In this document: one piece after another, positions 22,731 to 35,402 of the stretch | Numbering within the stretch: position 1 is the first letter of the stretch | How the letters are laid out: each line of letters starts with the position of its first letter | Assembly: GCA_019188255.1 (NCBI GenBank) | Contig: JAETXT010000004.1 | Location: 1,798,001 to 1,862,000 of the forward strand | Length of the DNA stretch: 64,000 nt | Source: Verticillium longisporum | Taxonomy: Eukaryota > Ascomycota > Sordariomycetes > Glomerellales > Plectosphaerellaceae | Direction of reading: 5' to 3' | Notes under the pieces: generated by a model | The model's database searches: none | The model's input: the letters and a program-made list of their open reading frames with translations, nothing else | Told to the model about the DNA's origin: nothing | Made by a program: the position numbers and the translations under genes

Positions 22731-25700
22731 GTTGACGAGGGGAAAATCGAATTAAAGCGTGGAAGCTGAATTTGTGATTTTTCGAGTTTTTGGCGTTGCT
22801 TTGGAACGAATGCCCGCTGAAAGAGTGAAGCGGTGGTGAAGATTAGGGAGGTAAGGGGGATGAGAGGACGAAACTGTGTTGACAAGCAATCAACTCATTG
22901 ACGGATGTGTTCGTGAAGAGAAGGGAAAGGAAAAAGAAGAGAAGAAGGGGGCACAGGAGTGGAGGGCCGGGATGTTATTATTGCCTGGCAGGCCACTTTG
23001 CTGGGCCCGGGGGTGGTGGGCGTGGTGGGTGTGCGTGTGTGTGTGTGTGCTTGGTGCTTGGTGCTTGTGCAAGGTCCTGGGTACATGGTAGCCGTCGAGC
23101 CGTGGAGGTGGCCCAATCGAGCTCGAGTTGCCAGAGGAGGGCCCTGCCATGGCTGGGGCGAGACTAGACAGAGTTGGCGAGTTGGCGGACAGGGGATAGG
23201 GAGATACCCTCATCTGCAGTCGACACCTGGCACGGGTTGGTACGAGAAAGCATGACTGACTGACCGGCTCGGCCGTGGGTTGCAGTGCTTTCCATCACTT
23301 GTCGGCGATTCTCCCTCGAGAAGCGGGACCGGCCTTCACTCTGACCCTGTGTACAGTACCGCATGGATGCAAGTGAGCACAAGCGGTGATGTGTCGTAGA
23401 CGCTGGACCATCAATTGGCAAACATAGTACGAACACACACACACACCCCTGCTTCTGTTGTTCCAGCTTCCCTATTCCTTCATCGTCAGCCTTCGCCTCT
23501 CTCTCTCTCACCCTGTCGAGCCAGGGTGTAGGCGCGCTTACAGTACGGGTCATCCGGCCCCCCTCTCCTTCCCAGCCCCCCTTGTCGGGCTCCCCAGGAT
23601 GAACGTGGAGCCCCTACAGAGTGCTGCGCCGGCATCTCAAAGATGCGAGGTTAGCTCGTGATCCAGCTCAGGTCGGACGGAGGCGTTTGCCCATCGCGCA
23701 TCCGTACCCAAAGATGGGGAGAACGCATTGACGGCGACTCGACCAGGGGCTTGGGGCGTTGAGGTATGTACATAGTAGGGCGCTAGTTGCCTCGATCGGG
23801 GCGAAGAACGGCGTTTGGCCAAAGACAGGCAAGAGACCAGTGGAGGGCGTTTGATTGACCAAGATTGGGGGGAGGGTGGGCATCTGGGCATGCAGCGAGT
23901 CGTGTGGATGAGCGGTCGAGCAGTGAACTGGTCGTTGGCTTGGCTCTTGGTCTTGGTCTTGGCCATGATCTTGTTTCTTGGAGGTGGAGGTGGAGATGGA
24001 GATGGGGGCGGTGGCATAGGCAAGAGGCAAGAGGTACTGTGAGAGGCATGAGGCAGGCATGAGGGAAAGGGGTTGAAGAGGGGGGCCCATGGCGAGATGA
24101 ACCAACGAGAACGACGCGCTGAAGCGCAGGGATGCCTGAAAGTGGAACTTCATCCGTGGACACGAGTGGTCTCGCCGGGAAATTAGCTAAGCGACATTGC
24201 TGAAATTTAGGGCCCCTTACATGTAGCCCCCCGGTTCCTTCCCTCCTTCTCTGGCCTCTGCCATGCATGCCGGCAGCCCCTTCTATCATCATGCCGGACT
24301 GCCCGTCCGCTTACCTAAATTCTTCATCATATGCCGTCCCACATTCCTGGCGGCTTCAATCTCCCGTAGACGCTGTCTTTCTGTGTTCGTGTCGTTACAA
24401 TGGCTGTCATCGAAAAAGCTATTCAAACAACAGAGAGGGGTGCGACCACGGTGTCGGCCAAGGGGGGCCCCGGCCACTCCCAATCCAGTCGTCCGTCTGA
24501 AAGCTCCCGACCCCTATCCCGGACAGGCTTTCCTTGTTAGGGTCTAGCGCAGCTTGTACCTGCATCAGTGCATCTGCCAGATGTACAAATCCAGGAACAC
24601 CCGACTGCGCCAATCGCCCTTTTCGCCTCGCCGCCTGCCCCCGGAGCAGCAACCCATTGCCCTGTGAGCTTCTCGCTAGGCCCTTTCAGAAGATTTCAGA
24701 AGCATTCGCGTTCATGTTTGTTTCCAACCAGGTCGACAGAAAGTCCCTCTTCGCCTAGCATGGACCTAAATTAAGGTCCCTATCTGTCGAAACTCTACTG
24801 TTCCCCTCCCAGAGCGGGTTGGCGCATGGCCCTACGCATACATGTACTGTACCTACATGTACATATCCCTTAGGTAAGGTGCTTTGGGAAGGAAGACATG
24901 TTGCACAAACAACACATTGTGTCATCATCCCCTCGCCTCTTATCCACTCGCCTCGTCATGCCAAGCCACGTTGTGTTGTCCTTGTCTTTCAACACGAAAT
25001 GCCAATCATCACCTCATCCATTGTAGCAAAGTTGTGATGCCGTACCAACTCTATACGGTACATGTATGTACATGCACCACGAGAATACTTGGAGCAAGCG
25101 TATAGCTCGAGCCATTAAGTGCTCCAGCTTCACCGTCACCCTCGCTCTTGCTGACCTTTCAGCCCCCCCCAATCCGTGGTCCACCTGAAATTCACCGTCT
25201 GCCCGCCCCCCGCCCCCTTTCCCCTCCATCAGCCAGCCTTTCCTATCTCTGCGGCCACCGCTGCGAGCGTCCATCTCATGATCACCAAGTATCGCCTGTT
25301 TTGGTCTCGCGCCTCCGAAATCCCAAATCACCACGACCAAAAGGCTTGGGAGCTCAGAAGCCAAGAAGCCCAGAAAGCCCAGAAAGCCCGCCAAGGCCAG
25401 CCCTCTCACCCTAGTCCTTTCGTATCCCTTCCCGAGAGCCAAGCTACGAAGTACATCGCAAATCACCATGCGCCTACCCAAAGGGCAGCGATCCTCGACC
25501 ACCTGCCCTCCTGAAAGACGGTCCAGAACCGATCATCCCATCTGCCCCTTTTCCCACACATGCTCTCGCCCTCTCTCTCTCTCCCCTTGACTCTGATCTC
25601 TCACCCGAAGCGAAACCCATTCTTTTTTCGATGGCCTATCGAAATCTAGCGCCCGGCCCCTCGGACGGCTGAATCGGCCATTTGGGATGCCAATAGTTCC

Positions 25701-26811
25701 GCCGTCATCTAAAACCCCAGGTTTTGCTCGGTCGTCCCGTTTGCCGTGCTTTCTTTTCCTCGAAGCCGGCCCTAGCCCCCCTCCATGCCTTCATCTTACT
25801 GGATAAGGGGGCGGCACACCTGCGGACGGCGACTGTGGTGGTAGCTCGAAAGTATATGCAGCAGGCGAGGGGGGCACTGACAACTCGCACCCACTCCTAA
25901 ACCATCCGAGATGGCCAAAACGAAACATTTCGTCTGCCTCTTCGTTCGTCCCGCCCTCAACGGGGGGGGGGAGACGTCATCCTCATCATGCCCAAAAGCC
26001 TACATGTTATGCGCACGTACATGTTATGCGCACGTGTCTGCCTTCACCGCCGGCACACCCTGTCCTGCCAACTTGTCCTATTCTGCCTCGTCATGTCACC
26101 GCTGCTTTGCCCTTACCAGTCTCAGAGATGAGGAGAACGACAAGAAGAAGAAGGGATGGCATTGTCTCTTGTTCATTTGTTTTGGCCCCCTCGGGCGCGT
26201 GCACGGCGCTCGCCTGCTCGCTCGCTCGATCGATCGTGCTCGAAGCGAAGCGCAGTGCTGTTTTTCTGACTTTGCGAAAGCTTCCGTAGTTCGACGCCAA
26301 AGCTGGCGCCATAATCTGCCTGGTCTATCTACGAAGGCATCTGCCGTGGTCGTTGGTGCTTTGTTGTTTTCTTCGGCTCGCACGTGCATTCTGCTGAAGC
26401 CCGTGCATGCCTTGGGGGTCGCTCTCCCCTTCCTTTCCATCCATGCCCCCTCACACCCCCCCTGGAGCCAGGTGACGTTTGCTCTTTGCCGTTTGCCGTT
26501 GGTGACATCAAGGTACCATGACCCCCCTCCCTTCGTTCTTTGGCTCGATGCGTAAACACTGCACAACATGATTGCTTCTTGCGATCAGGCAGTGGCAGCT
26601 ATAGGCATCGACGGAACGTGGTTGTGCAAGTCATCCAGGTCCGAATTCGCCCTCCGTATGTCCGTCCACCTTGCGGCCTACCTATCCAAACGTCATCAAC
26701 TCTTCCATAGTACGTACAGTAGTGAAAAACAAAACAGCGCTGCGTCTAGAACAGCAAACAGCCCCTCCAGCCATACCCTCTCTTGATAGTCCTGTCCTCA
26801 TTGTTCCTCTT
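22731..26811. other. Long intergenic spacer with microsatellites
   Basis: These 4.1 kb lie between the start of the GH17 gene and the 3' end of VPS10, both leftward. The first kilobase is the GH17 promoter. A (GT)n run lies at about 23030-23049 and an (AC)n run near 23432-23445. A near-perfect direct repeat lies at 26001-26035. An ATG-started frame of 214 codons (25911-26555, +) exists, but it runs through a G run and has no recognisable domain, so I do not call it a gene. Confidence 0.55.
26001..26035. repeat. Direct repeat, 17-bp unit TACATGTTATGCGCACG, two copies
   Basis: Two adjacent identical copies in intergenic DNA. Each copy contains TGCGCA, a palindromic 6-mer. No function can be assigned. 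Confidence 0.8.
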
Positions 26812-29800
26812 TCAACCCCCCCCCCCCACCTCCTCATCGCTGTCGTCACCCAGAAGCTCGCCCTCGTCATCGTCAACAGATGCATAGTCCCCACGCCCCC
26901 GTGCAAAACTGTCTCTCGTAGTAAACCGCCTCTGCCCGCCGCCATTCAACCAGCTGCCGCCGCCGCTGCCGCCGCTCACCCGCTCATACGCCGACGACGC
27001 CGTCCGCCAGAGCGCCGAGCCGAGCAGCGGAAGGGCCGCCACGACGGCCACGGCCGCCGACACGGCAATGACGGGATACTTGACCCACGGCGCGTCATTG
27101 TCAAACCCGCTCGACTCGCCGAGGCGGATCTGCCCAAACTGGCTGCCGTAGTTGCGCCACACCCACCAGCCGACGGCGGCCGCGATGCCGATGGGTATGA
27201 CGACGGCGAAGAAGATGGCAACGCCCGATGTGCCGCGTAGTTTTTCAAACTCTTCCTCCTTGCCCTTGCACGGGTGGGCCTCGGAGATCTTGTCAAGCTC
27301 CGTACCGCCGACACACGTTGTCAAAGGAATGCGGCGGTAGCCTGTCGGCTCGTAGTAGGACACGGCGTCCGGGTTCTCCTTGCAGTACTGCTCGGCGGAC
27401 AGCGGCTTCTTGCCGGGCACGAGGCTGCACTGCTTATGGGGGTCGAGCTCAAAGTTGTAGTCACTGTGTTCGTGTTAGTATGGTGGAGCCCTCGCTAGTA
27501 GACTACATGTGTCATGTAACGTACCACTCATAGTCGGCCCTCGTGCAGGTGCAGTTGCTGATGGCATAGAGATGCTCGATGCGATGATCGTTGTAGCAGT
27601 TGCGGTCCGTCTTCTTGCGGAGGTACTTGGAGACGTGGCCGAACAGACACTCATTGTCCTGCAGAGGGTGCGTGGGCGACCAGAGGTAGTAATCTGAGTC
27701 ACCGCTCTCAGGGTTCACACAGGGACGATCCGTCAAGCCAGTGAAGTCGAGATTGACGGACAAGGTCTTGCCATCGCTTGAACTGCACCACAGGAGAAAG
27801 TTGCGCGAGCTGCCAGTACGAGTCGAGGTGATGTCGAGTATCGTGACCTCCTCTTTGCTGAATTCAAAGTCCTTCCAGTCCTTGCCCTCGTTGGTCGTGT
27901 ACGAGATAGATTTGGTCTTGGCATCCTTGTCCTCGGTCGAACGCGGCACCAAGACGACAATGGAACCCTGATCGCCATATTGCCATGTCCAGGCGCCCTT
28001 CTTGACGCTCTTCCATGTGATGCCGGCGTCCGTCGTCATGAAGGTATCCGCCTCCTCAATCGGACCCAGGCTCGATCCAATGTTGCCGTAGCCAAACATG
28101 AGACCAGCCACACTGGCGGCCGAGAATGTCTTCTTCTTGTCGAGACGCTCAGTGTAGTGGTGGAGGTGAAGTGCGCACTTTTCGTCACCGTAAGTGCTGC
28201 TGCATCCGTATGCCTTGCCGTTGACGTCGGCTTTGGGCGGCGGGAGATATGCCCACTGCGATCCATCGTTGTGGGAGATCTCAGTGCGCAGGATTTTGTT
28301 GCCCTTCTTGTCCTTGCCCTTCACCGAGTTGATGAGCACGACACCTTCAAGCCCGATTATCTTCTCAAAATCGACAAAGTAATTGTTGTCGCAGTTGACG
28401 TTCGGAGCGCTCATGACATAGGACGTGCCGTTCGAGTTGCTCTTGAGAATACTGCCCTGGCGCTGGTTCTTCTCCAAATGAGTAGCCACAAACAGGTTTA
28501 CCGCATGCGTAGAACTGTCAAGGACAGTGTATGCGTTCTGATGAGACACCTCAAAGTTGTAGGGGAAGTGAGCTGCAGCATACGTTTCACCATCAAGACT
28601 GGCCAGCGCTCGAAGTCCCTTCTGCTCTTTGTCCTCGGCTGCGACAACAATGAATTCGGCCATAGTCGCAAAGTCCTTGACGTTCGACTCGCGCACCTGC
28701 TTGTCTTCTTCGAAAAAGTCATTGCTCGACACGATGACTTTGGGGTTGTCGGGTTCATTGTCTTCACGCTTGTGGGTGAGACATACAATTTGTCGCATAT
28801 CTCTGAACTTGTAGGTGGAGCGGCCGGTGAACTCGCACTTTTGAACGTAACGCAGCGCCGTCCGCCAGTTGTCGCCTCGGTCCCTGGAAATGGAAGCTTC
28901 CTTGAAGCACTGTTCTTTACCGTCCACCTTCTCGCACTTCTGGCCTACCCAGATGAGCCAGTCCTTCTGGTCAGGATGGAACGACAGGGGGTTTCCGGAG
29001 CCAGGGTCCGAAGGAGCCTCAAACTGGTGGAAGTGCTCGGCATGGTCGATCGTGTACCAAACTTTCCTCGACTTTGTGGTGAAGAAAACGGCGTTCTTGA
29101 AATATTGGTGAGGGTAGATGCCCCTGATTTCCTCCTTCTCCAAGATCTCGTCCCACTTCTTGCCGTGGTCTCGCGTGCGGTACACGCGCTGCTCAACCCT
29201 CATCGAACCATCATTCTCATACTCAACCGCCCTCGCAATGACGGTCTCGTCCGAGTCGGAGCTCGAGTCGCCGCGCTCAAGATAGACTATCTCAAAGTCG
29301 TTGAGCTTAGTATCTTGGAAAATGTGCTGAGTGGCAGTGATATCCCCACTTGCAGGTGGCGCCGGGGAATTGACAACGTCGGAGCATTTTCTGTCAACCG
29401 GGTCATCCTTCTGCGAGCCGTCCTTTCGTTTGCACGTGTTGCCGGGTATCAAGCGCCAGCCCGAAGATCCCTTGAAAGTGGTGTCAGGGCCAGCGTTTTT
29501 GCAAGCCTCATCGGGGGCAACTATCGGTCCAGCCTTCTCGCATTCGCCATCCTTTCGAATGAAGTTGTAGTCGCACTCAAAGTCCGCGTCGGAACACTCG
29601 CAGTCCTCAGTCTTGGGAACCGGGTCCTTGAACTCCTTCTTCAGGAAACAGTCGGCGTCCTTCTTGCGACGGCGATATGTCTGTTTGTGTCCCATGACGC
29701 AGATGGCCTTGCCATCCTTGTCCACCCTGGCTGGCCAGTCTTCCATGTCGCCGTCCTCGCAAGTCTTCTCCTGCAGGCCCCCGAAGTCGAGGGCTACAAC

Positions 29801-31414
29801 ATGGTAGTCGTCACCTCCAGAGGACCCGACAAGGATAAACTTTAGGCTAGTGGAGTCCTGGGTGGTTGTGATGATCTCAGGCTTGATCTTAAGGCCATCA
29901 GGAAGCGCCGCTGTCTTCCAGTTGAGACCGTGATCCAACGAGTAGCTAACCTCGCCGACGTCGTCCTTCTTAGAGTCCTTGACAGCTACTAGTAGCGAAC
30001 CTTGGTCACCAAACTCGTACTTGTGAGGGCCGTCCAGAGCCTTCTTCCACGAGGCACCAGCGTCATCCGAGACGAACAGGTTCCCCTCTTTGAAAGCATT
30101 CAACGAGCTACCTGTGTTGCCAACACCCATGACGAGACCTGGTGCAGGGCTCGAGAAGACCCGACCGACATTGTCAAGGTGAGTTACTGAATGTAAGTGG
30201 ACTCGATCGTCGCCAGCCTTGATATCGTGGAAAGTCCTGCCGTCATCAAACGTAATTTGAGTGACAACTTCTTTTTTGCTGCCGCCGTGCTTCTCAACGT
30301 CCTCCCAGTTCTTGACGGTGTTGACGAGGAATATGCCCTGGATGCCCGAGATCTTTTCAAAGTCGACATTGCCCATCTCGTTACGGTTCGTGTGCTCGAG
30401 GTTCTCGACAAAGTAGGTGCCATTAGAGTTGCTCGTGAACATAACACCCATGGGGTTTGAAGGACGGGTGTTCATGACATCAACCTGGATGCTGTAGTTG
30501 GTGCCCTCGAGGACAGTGTAGGCGCCCTGGTTGACCTTGTGGCCGTGCGCCGCCGGGAACATGGCGCGGTGCCACTTGAGAGTGTCGTCGGTGACAAAGA
30601 GGGACAGTTCATCTGTGTTGATCGATGTTGTGGCAACCAGCAAGTACTTCTTGACGACGGCCAGGTTGACGACTCCCTGAATGCCGTGATTCGTATCCAG
30701 GTTCGGCTCAAACTGTTGTACCTTGCCGTCGATCTTCTCGAAAAAGTTGTCCGAGATGAACAGTCGCTGGTCCTCCTTGAAAGGCGAAATCGAGTCGGCA
30801 CCGATGCAGAGGACGCGCTGGCGGTCGAGATCGTCCTTGCCAGTGGTGAACAGGTCGGAGGACTTGGCCCACCAGCAGCCCTCGGTCGAGCCCCTGAGCG
30901 TCTTCGCCTCCTTGAAGTTGTTGGTCGTGTACGTGGCCACTTCGTTGCAGAATATGCCTGCACAATCCATGCCGTTGAAGATCACGCGATCGGGATCACC
31001 GGCGTGAAAGCTGAGGATCTGGTCTCGGTATCGGCTCGTCTGGGCGCCGCTGTCAAACTTCTCCCAGGACTTGCCACGGTCTGTGGTCTTGAAGTGTTCT
31101 CTGCGGTCGGTGATGATGAAGGCTCGGCTGTTGTCAAACTCGTGCATGGTCATGGTGTACGCAACGCCGTCGGGAACGCCTGCAACTTTTCCCCAAGAGA
31201 CTCCAGCATCGTCGGATCGGTAAATGTTGTTCTCGGACATGTCATGGAACAGAACCACGTCTGAGTCTTCGAAGTAGTTCATGTTCAGCGGCGGGTGCTT
31301 GAACTTGGACACCTTAATCGTAGGTCCGTCATCCTTTGCCAATGCCGTCGTCGTCCATGACAGAACGAACAATAGAGTGCGCCATGAGGCTGCACCCCTG
31401 CCCCGAATCCTCAT
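26812..31414 (-). CDS. VPS10: Vacuolar protein sorting/targeting receptor Vps10 (sortilin family)
   Basis: Exons on the minus strand are 31414-27525 and 27463-26812; the 61-bp intron (GTACGT...ACACAG) joins through a conserved Cys codon (DYE-C-DYNFE). The product is about 1513 residues. The start MRIRGRGAASWR opens a signal peptide of about 26 residues. Two lumenal Vps10 domains follow, each a beta-propeller with BNR-type turns such as SDDAGVSW, DRGKSW, TRDHGKKW, SRDRGDNW and TTDAGITW. Each is closed by a Cys-rich module. A membrane helix lies near residue 1370 (VAIFFAVVIPIGIAAAVGWW), then a second hydrophobic stretch and an acidic tail (DDDEGELLGDDSDEE). The receptor carries carboxypeptidase Y-type hydrolases from the Golgi to endosomes and is recycled by retromer. 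Length and order are normal for filamentous fungi and no lesion is seen. Confidence 0.95.
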
Positions 31415-32610
31415 CTTGTCGCACTGGTTGGGAGGACGGTCGTGATCATCCAGAGGGCAAGTAGAGTCGGAGGGGAGCAATAGCGAATATGTATGATGTC
31501 GCAAAGACTTGAGCAACAAACGGACCAGGTAGATTGGATGTGCCCGCGTTGGTAAATGGACAAGGTGGTGATGAAGTTGAAGCTACTGGGGTTTGGAAAT
31601 TGGTACTGCTACCTGTTCTTGAGGCACGAAAGGGAAACGTCAGCATAACCCAGACCCTGCGTGTTTCGTAGCTCTCGCCCCCACTGAGTATTGGACAGCC
31701 GGGCCGTGAGTGGGCGCTCGCGCCAGACACTCACTGGCTTGACTGGGGGCGGCCCCTCGAGCTTGAGCTCTGAGCCCTGCTGCCGCTAGCCATCAGCGCC
31801 ACTGCATCCGCTAAGCTTCAGCTTGAAGACTCCACTCCAGCTGTTCTTTGGGCGTCATATCAGCACGTGAAATGATTCAGGCCCCGACTCTTCGTCTTCT
31901 CCACGTCGTCCGTTTCACTACTGATAGCCACGGGCGGTGATCCAATTCTCAGAGCAATAGAATTCACCACAGGCTACTCACCTCCTTGTCAAGATGTCGA
32001 TCTGACGCGGATAGACTGAAAAATGATATGAGCATGTGAAACAGGATCTCCGGAGTATCAAATGTTTCCTTCTTGTATTGGCTGATCTATGTACGATTTC
32101 GGTTGGACTAACGATTGCATGATCTGGAACATGGAAACAACATGGAGTGTATTTTGGGAGTGCGGCCTCAGCAGCACAGCTATCATAGCCGTCGCGCGCT
32201 GATACTGGCACAATGCTTGCATTTCAGCAAGCCGCGAACAGGAAGTTCTACTTAAATCTCATGAAGTGACAATCGACCGAATGAGCTCAACGGGTTGCCC
32301 TCATCTGCCTCCCAAATTTGTACGAAGACACTGACTTCATAAGCCCCCGCAGCATCGCGCTTGAGGATGCGCGGTATCACCTTATTGCCGCCCCCTTCTG
32401 GGAGGCAAGCTCGTCGTGTCGATTCTTGTCAGAGACTGGCATGTGGCACATACAGCCCAGGCCTTGCATGACCCAGCATAACTTGGTATGGCCCGTGATG
32501 AGGCTTGCAGGCGTGAGAGGCTTCGGCCGGCACGCGAAGCATGCGAAGCAAAACGTGTGCTGCCATGCTGTTTGACTCGATACTTTGGCGCCTGGGAACC
32601 AGAAAGTCAA
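31415..32610. other. Intergenic spacer upstream of VPS10
   Basis: This 1.2 kb holds the VPS10 promoter (leftward) and the 3' flank of the PYM gene (also leftward). I see no gene or repeat. C/T-rich tracts typical of fungal promoters occur on the minus strand just upstream of 31414. Confidence 0.6.
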
Positions 32611-33246
32611 TCAGCCCTGGGCTTTCTCCTCGACTTTCTCTTCGGCCTTCTCCTCGGCCTTCTCCTCTGCTGGCAAGGCGCCAGTCTTAGGCTCGCCATC
32701 GGCATCGAAACCGAGTGCTTCCAGCTCCCGTATAAGCTCGTTGATCTTGATCACCTTGGCGATCTGCTCCGGCAGCAGTGCCTCGCCGCCCTCCTTCTTG
32801 GTCTGCAACTCCTTTGCCTGTCGCAGCTTCTTCCTTAGTGCCCTCGCCTTCTTGGCACGTTCCACCTCAGGATCGACCTCCTCGACGACTTCCTTCGGCG
32901 GTTCCGCGTTCTTCTTCTCGGTCACGCCCTCTTCGCCGTCGTCGGCTTCGGCTTTGGCCTTCTTTCGTGCCTCGCGCCGCTTCGCGTTCTTGGCGCTTGC
33001 GGCTGAGGCATCGGCCTTGTCATCGCTCAGACCGACGGTCCCCGGGGCGCCGCGCGCGGCGCGGGCCTCGGCTGCCCGGCTCTTGTAGACCTCGACATCT
33101 TCGGTAGGGCGGAAACCGGGGCGGATCTTGATGGCCTTGCGGGTGCTGCCATCGGCACGCTGAGACTCGGGGATGAAGCGCTCGCCGCCCTTGTCGGTGA
33201 TGATTCCGGCGTTGCTGGGCTGGCCCTTTTTCTTCTCGCCAGCCAT
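32611..33246 (-). CDS. PYM1: PYM/WIBG homologue, partner of Y14-Mago
   Basis: An intronless frame of 211 residues starting MAGEKKKGQPSNAG. The N-terminal block GERFIPESQRADGSTRK...GF.PTEDVEVYKS matches the Mago-Y14-binding motif of PYM (human PYM1/WIBG), which releases exon junction complexes from translated mRNA. The middle is highly charged and probably helical (AKRREARKKAKAEAD; VERAKKARALRKKLRQAKEL), as in the ribosome-binding part of PYM. A conserved amphipathic segment follows (PEQIAKVIKINELIRELEALGFD). The tail is a short AEEKAEEK repeat. Its presence implies that this fungus keeps the exon junction complex, in line with its intron-rich genes. The assignment rests mainly on the N-terminal motif and overall architecture. 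Confidence 0.88.
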   Translation of the reverse strand: MAGEKKKGQPSNAGIITDKGGERFIPESQRADGSTRKAIKIRPGFRPTEDVEVYKSRAAEARAARGAPGTVGLSDDKADASAASAKNAKRREARKKAKAEADDGEEGVTEKKNAEPPKEVVEEVDPEVERAKKARALRKKLRQAKELQTKKEGGEALLPEQIAKVIKINELIRELEALGFDADGEPKTGALPAEEKAEEKAEEKVEEKAQG

Positions 33247-34335
33247 TTTCGGTTATTCGGCTCGTAGAACAGGCTCGTATGTGTAAAACGAGAAAGTAGA
33301 CTTGGAAAGTAGTCGCGTGTTTGGTCGCGCCGATATGTTGGTGGGGATGGTAATTACAGTCGTAGAATCAAAATGAACCGAAGTCTAGAGCGTTTGAATG
33401 AAATAAAGATCGAGGCTGGATAGGGAAGTTCAGCTGGGCTTCCGCAGCTCGAAGCCGGGCGTCGCAGAGCGAATTCTCGTTCGTTTTTGGCGGTGCGGAG
33501 GTGAGGCTTCGCTGTGCGAGTCGCATTTCGCAGCTGTTGCGCAAAGGAAAATGCCCCGCAGAGGACCATGCACAGACCAGTGCGATTCCTCCCCGCTTTC
33601 CCGGCATCTTACATTTGGGTCTCGGATGGTCATGATCATGGCGTCTGAATTAATGCAGTTCTGGGTGCCTTTGATACAAATAGATGGGGAAATTACGTGT
33701 ACTACTGAAAGTGCAAAGAAGTGTTTCCAACATGGTGATCATGCCGGTCTGCTGCACTGTAACCTTCAATCAGGCAAGCTGGACAGTGTGGCTTGTGTGA
33801 CAGACTTGGTGAGTGTATGCCATCAACATACCTATACAAGGCACAAAACTACCTTACTTAACCAGCGACTTGGAAGTAAGCTAAAAGCCGAGTGAGTTCC
33901 CATATTTTACGTATGGGGTGATGGCACCGTACGAGCAGATAGGCCTGCAACCGTTTGAGTGCTTGAAACCAAGAAACACGAAAGCTATGGATGAGAAAAC
34001 ACCTGCTCGAAACGAAATAGACATATCTGGCTCGTAAGACAACGTGAAAACGACAAGTCCATTCAGCAAGGTCTAGGTCGAGGCCAATACAGTCGCTGTT
34101 CGTGGGGTTCGCCAGTACTCCCACATTGAAGAGTGGATACCACCGGCCGACCAATGACAGCCCACCCAATTGGTCCCGGCAAGATTTCGGATCATCACGA
34201 ATTTCGTCAGGAACGTCGACTTGGACCTCAGCTCACCCTTCAGCACCTGAACCGACCGCATCGCCGACACGTCCGACCCCCGACTACCCAGCCCGACACC
34301 CAATCGAACGCGCTTCGCCGCTCAACACTTTCAAA
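33247..34335. other. Divergent promoter region between PYM and QCR9
   Basis: About 1.1 kb between two outward-facing starts, so it contains both promoters. I see no gene. The part just upstream of 34336 is rich in ACC/CCGAC-type sequence; nothing specific can be claimed as a binding site. Confidence 0.6.
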
Positions 34336-34943
34336 ATGGTAGGCTTCAGGCACCGTTGCGACCCGTCCCCGTCTCTCAATTGCCAATCGGCTAATCGCGC
34401 ATCCTTAACTACAGGCCGGCCTCACCAAGTCTCTCTACACGCAAGTCTAGCCCTACCCCTGAATTTTCGACGAGCAGCGACACGAGGGATGGATCCACAG
34501 AGGCAATTGGGTGGATGAAGAAAGAGCCTGGGAATCAGAGAGTGCACGGGATGGAAGATACCCGACACGACTGAGCTTGGAGGGCTTGCTACATCGACAA
34601 ATTCACGGGCACAATTGTACGGGATGCTGACTGGATTTCTCGGCAGTGCGCTCTTCAAGCAGAACTTCGCCATGCTCGGCTTCGTCTTCGGTGCCGGCTT
34701 TGCCTTCGAGATGTAGGCACAACCCCTCTACCTAGCCATCTGGCACGCCTGACGGCAGTTCACAACGACTGACATTGTGTAGGGGCTTCAACTCGCTCAC
34801 CAACAAGTACTGGGACCACCTCAACCGCGGCGTAAGATATCTCGAATCGACACACAAGTTACGTGTTTGCTAACCAACCGCAGCGTCAATGGAAGGACAT
34901 CCGTGGGCGCTATGCTGAGGCCGCCGAGGATGACGAAGAGTAA
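34336..34943 (+). CDS. QCR9: Ubiquinol-cytochrome c reductase subunit 9 (complex III, Qcr9)
   Basis: Five exons encode only 67 residues: 34336-34338, 34415-34440, 34647-34712, 34783-34831 and 34884-34943. The joined protein begins MAGLTKSLYTALFKQN, has one membrane helix (FAMLGFVFGAGFAFEM) and ends NKYWDHLNRGRQWKDIRGRY plus an acidic tail. This matches the small inner-membrane subunit that stabilises the Rieske protein in the cytochrome bc1 complex. Exon 1 is the ATG codon alone. Intron 2 (206 bp) uses a GCAAGT donor, a GC-AG intron; the only nearby GT (GTCTAG, two codons on) would break the frame. Introns 1, 3 and 4 are GT-AG with CTAA/CTGAC-like branch sites. All phases join cleanly to one conserved protein, so the model is firm despite the tiny exons. 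Confidence 0.92.
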
Positions 34944-35402
34944 AGGATTCCCAGGATGAACGATTGGACGCCCAGAGGAGACCTGACCATGAGATACGGG
35001 GACTACCTATGGACTGGCTGGAGGAAGTGTACCGATAAGGAGGGGTGTAGAACATAGAGCACGTTGCTGCATATCCATTCGGTTTCTTGCGCTTATTGCG
35101 TGGTTGACATGATTGCTGTGTTGCATCTAATGAGTGTTGAATCCACTATCACCAGGCAATCCTGGCGCCGTCCGCATAGTCAGTGATATGACCTCCAAAC
35201 GTGCAAGCGATGTCCCAAGCGGGGATCCTAGTAACCCTTGTTCGGCATTCGTTCACGTGGACGGCATGAGTTGGCGTACGTTGTTTAAACTGGCGTAAGA
35301 CTACAGCAAGCATCACTCGCATTCAAAGGCGAGGATGCGATTTAGTATCCGCACTACAATGACGCTTAGTCTGCCAGATGTCATTCGGCGCGAGACCCCA
35401 GC
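34944..35402. other. Spacer between convergent QCR9 and the RidA-family gene
   Basis: About 460 bp holding the two 3' ends. No gene, repeat or RNA feature is visible. Confidence 0.6.

Noticed and set aside
25911..26555. 214-codon ATG-started frame upstream of the VPS10 3' end
   Set aside because: No domain, odd composition, passes through a long G run and overlaps equally long frames on the other strand.
27980..29845. 621-codon plus-strand open frame inside VPS10
   Set aside because: It lies exactly antisense to the conserved Vps10 coding sequence, has no family features and follows from the GC-rich third positions of the real gene.
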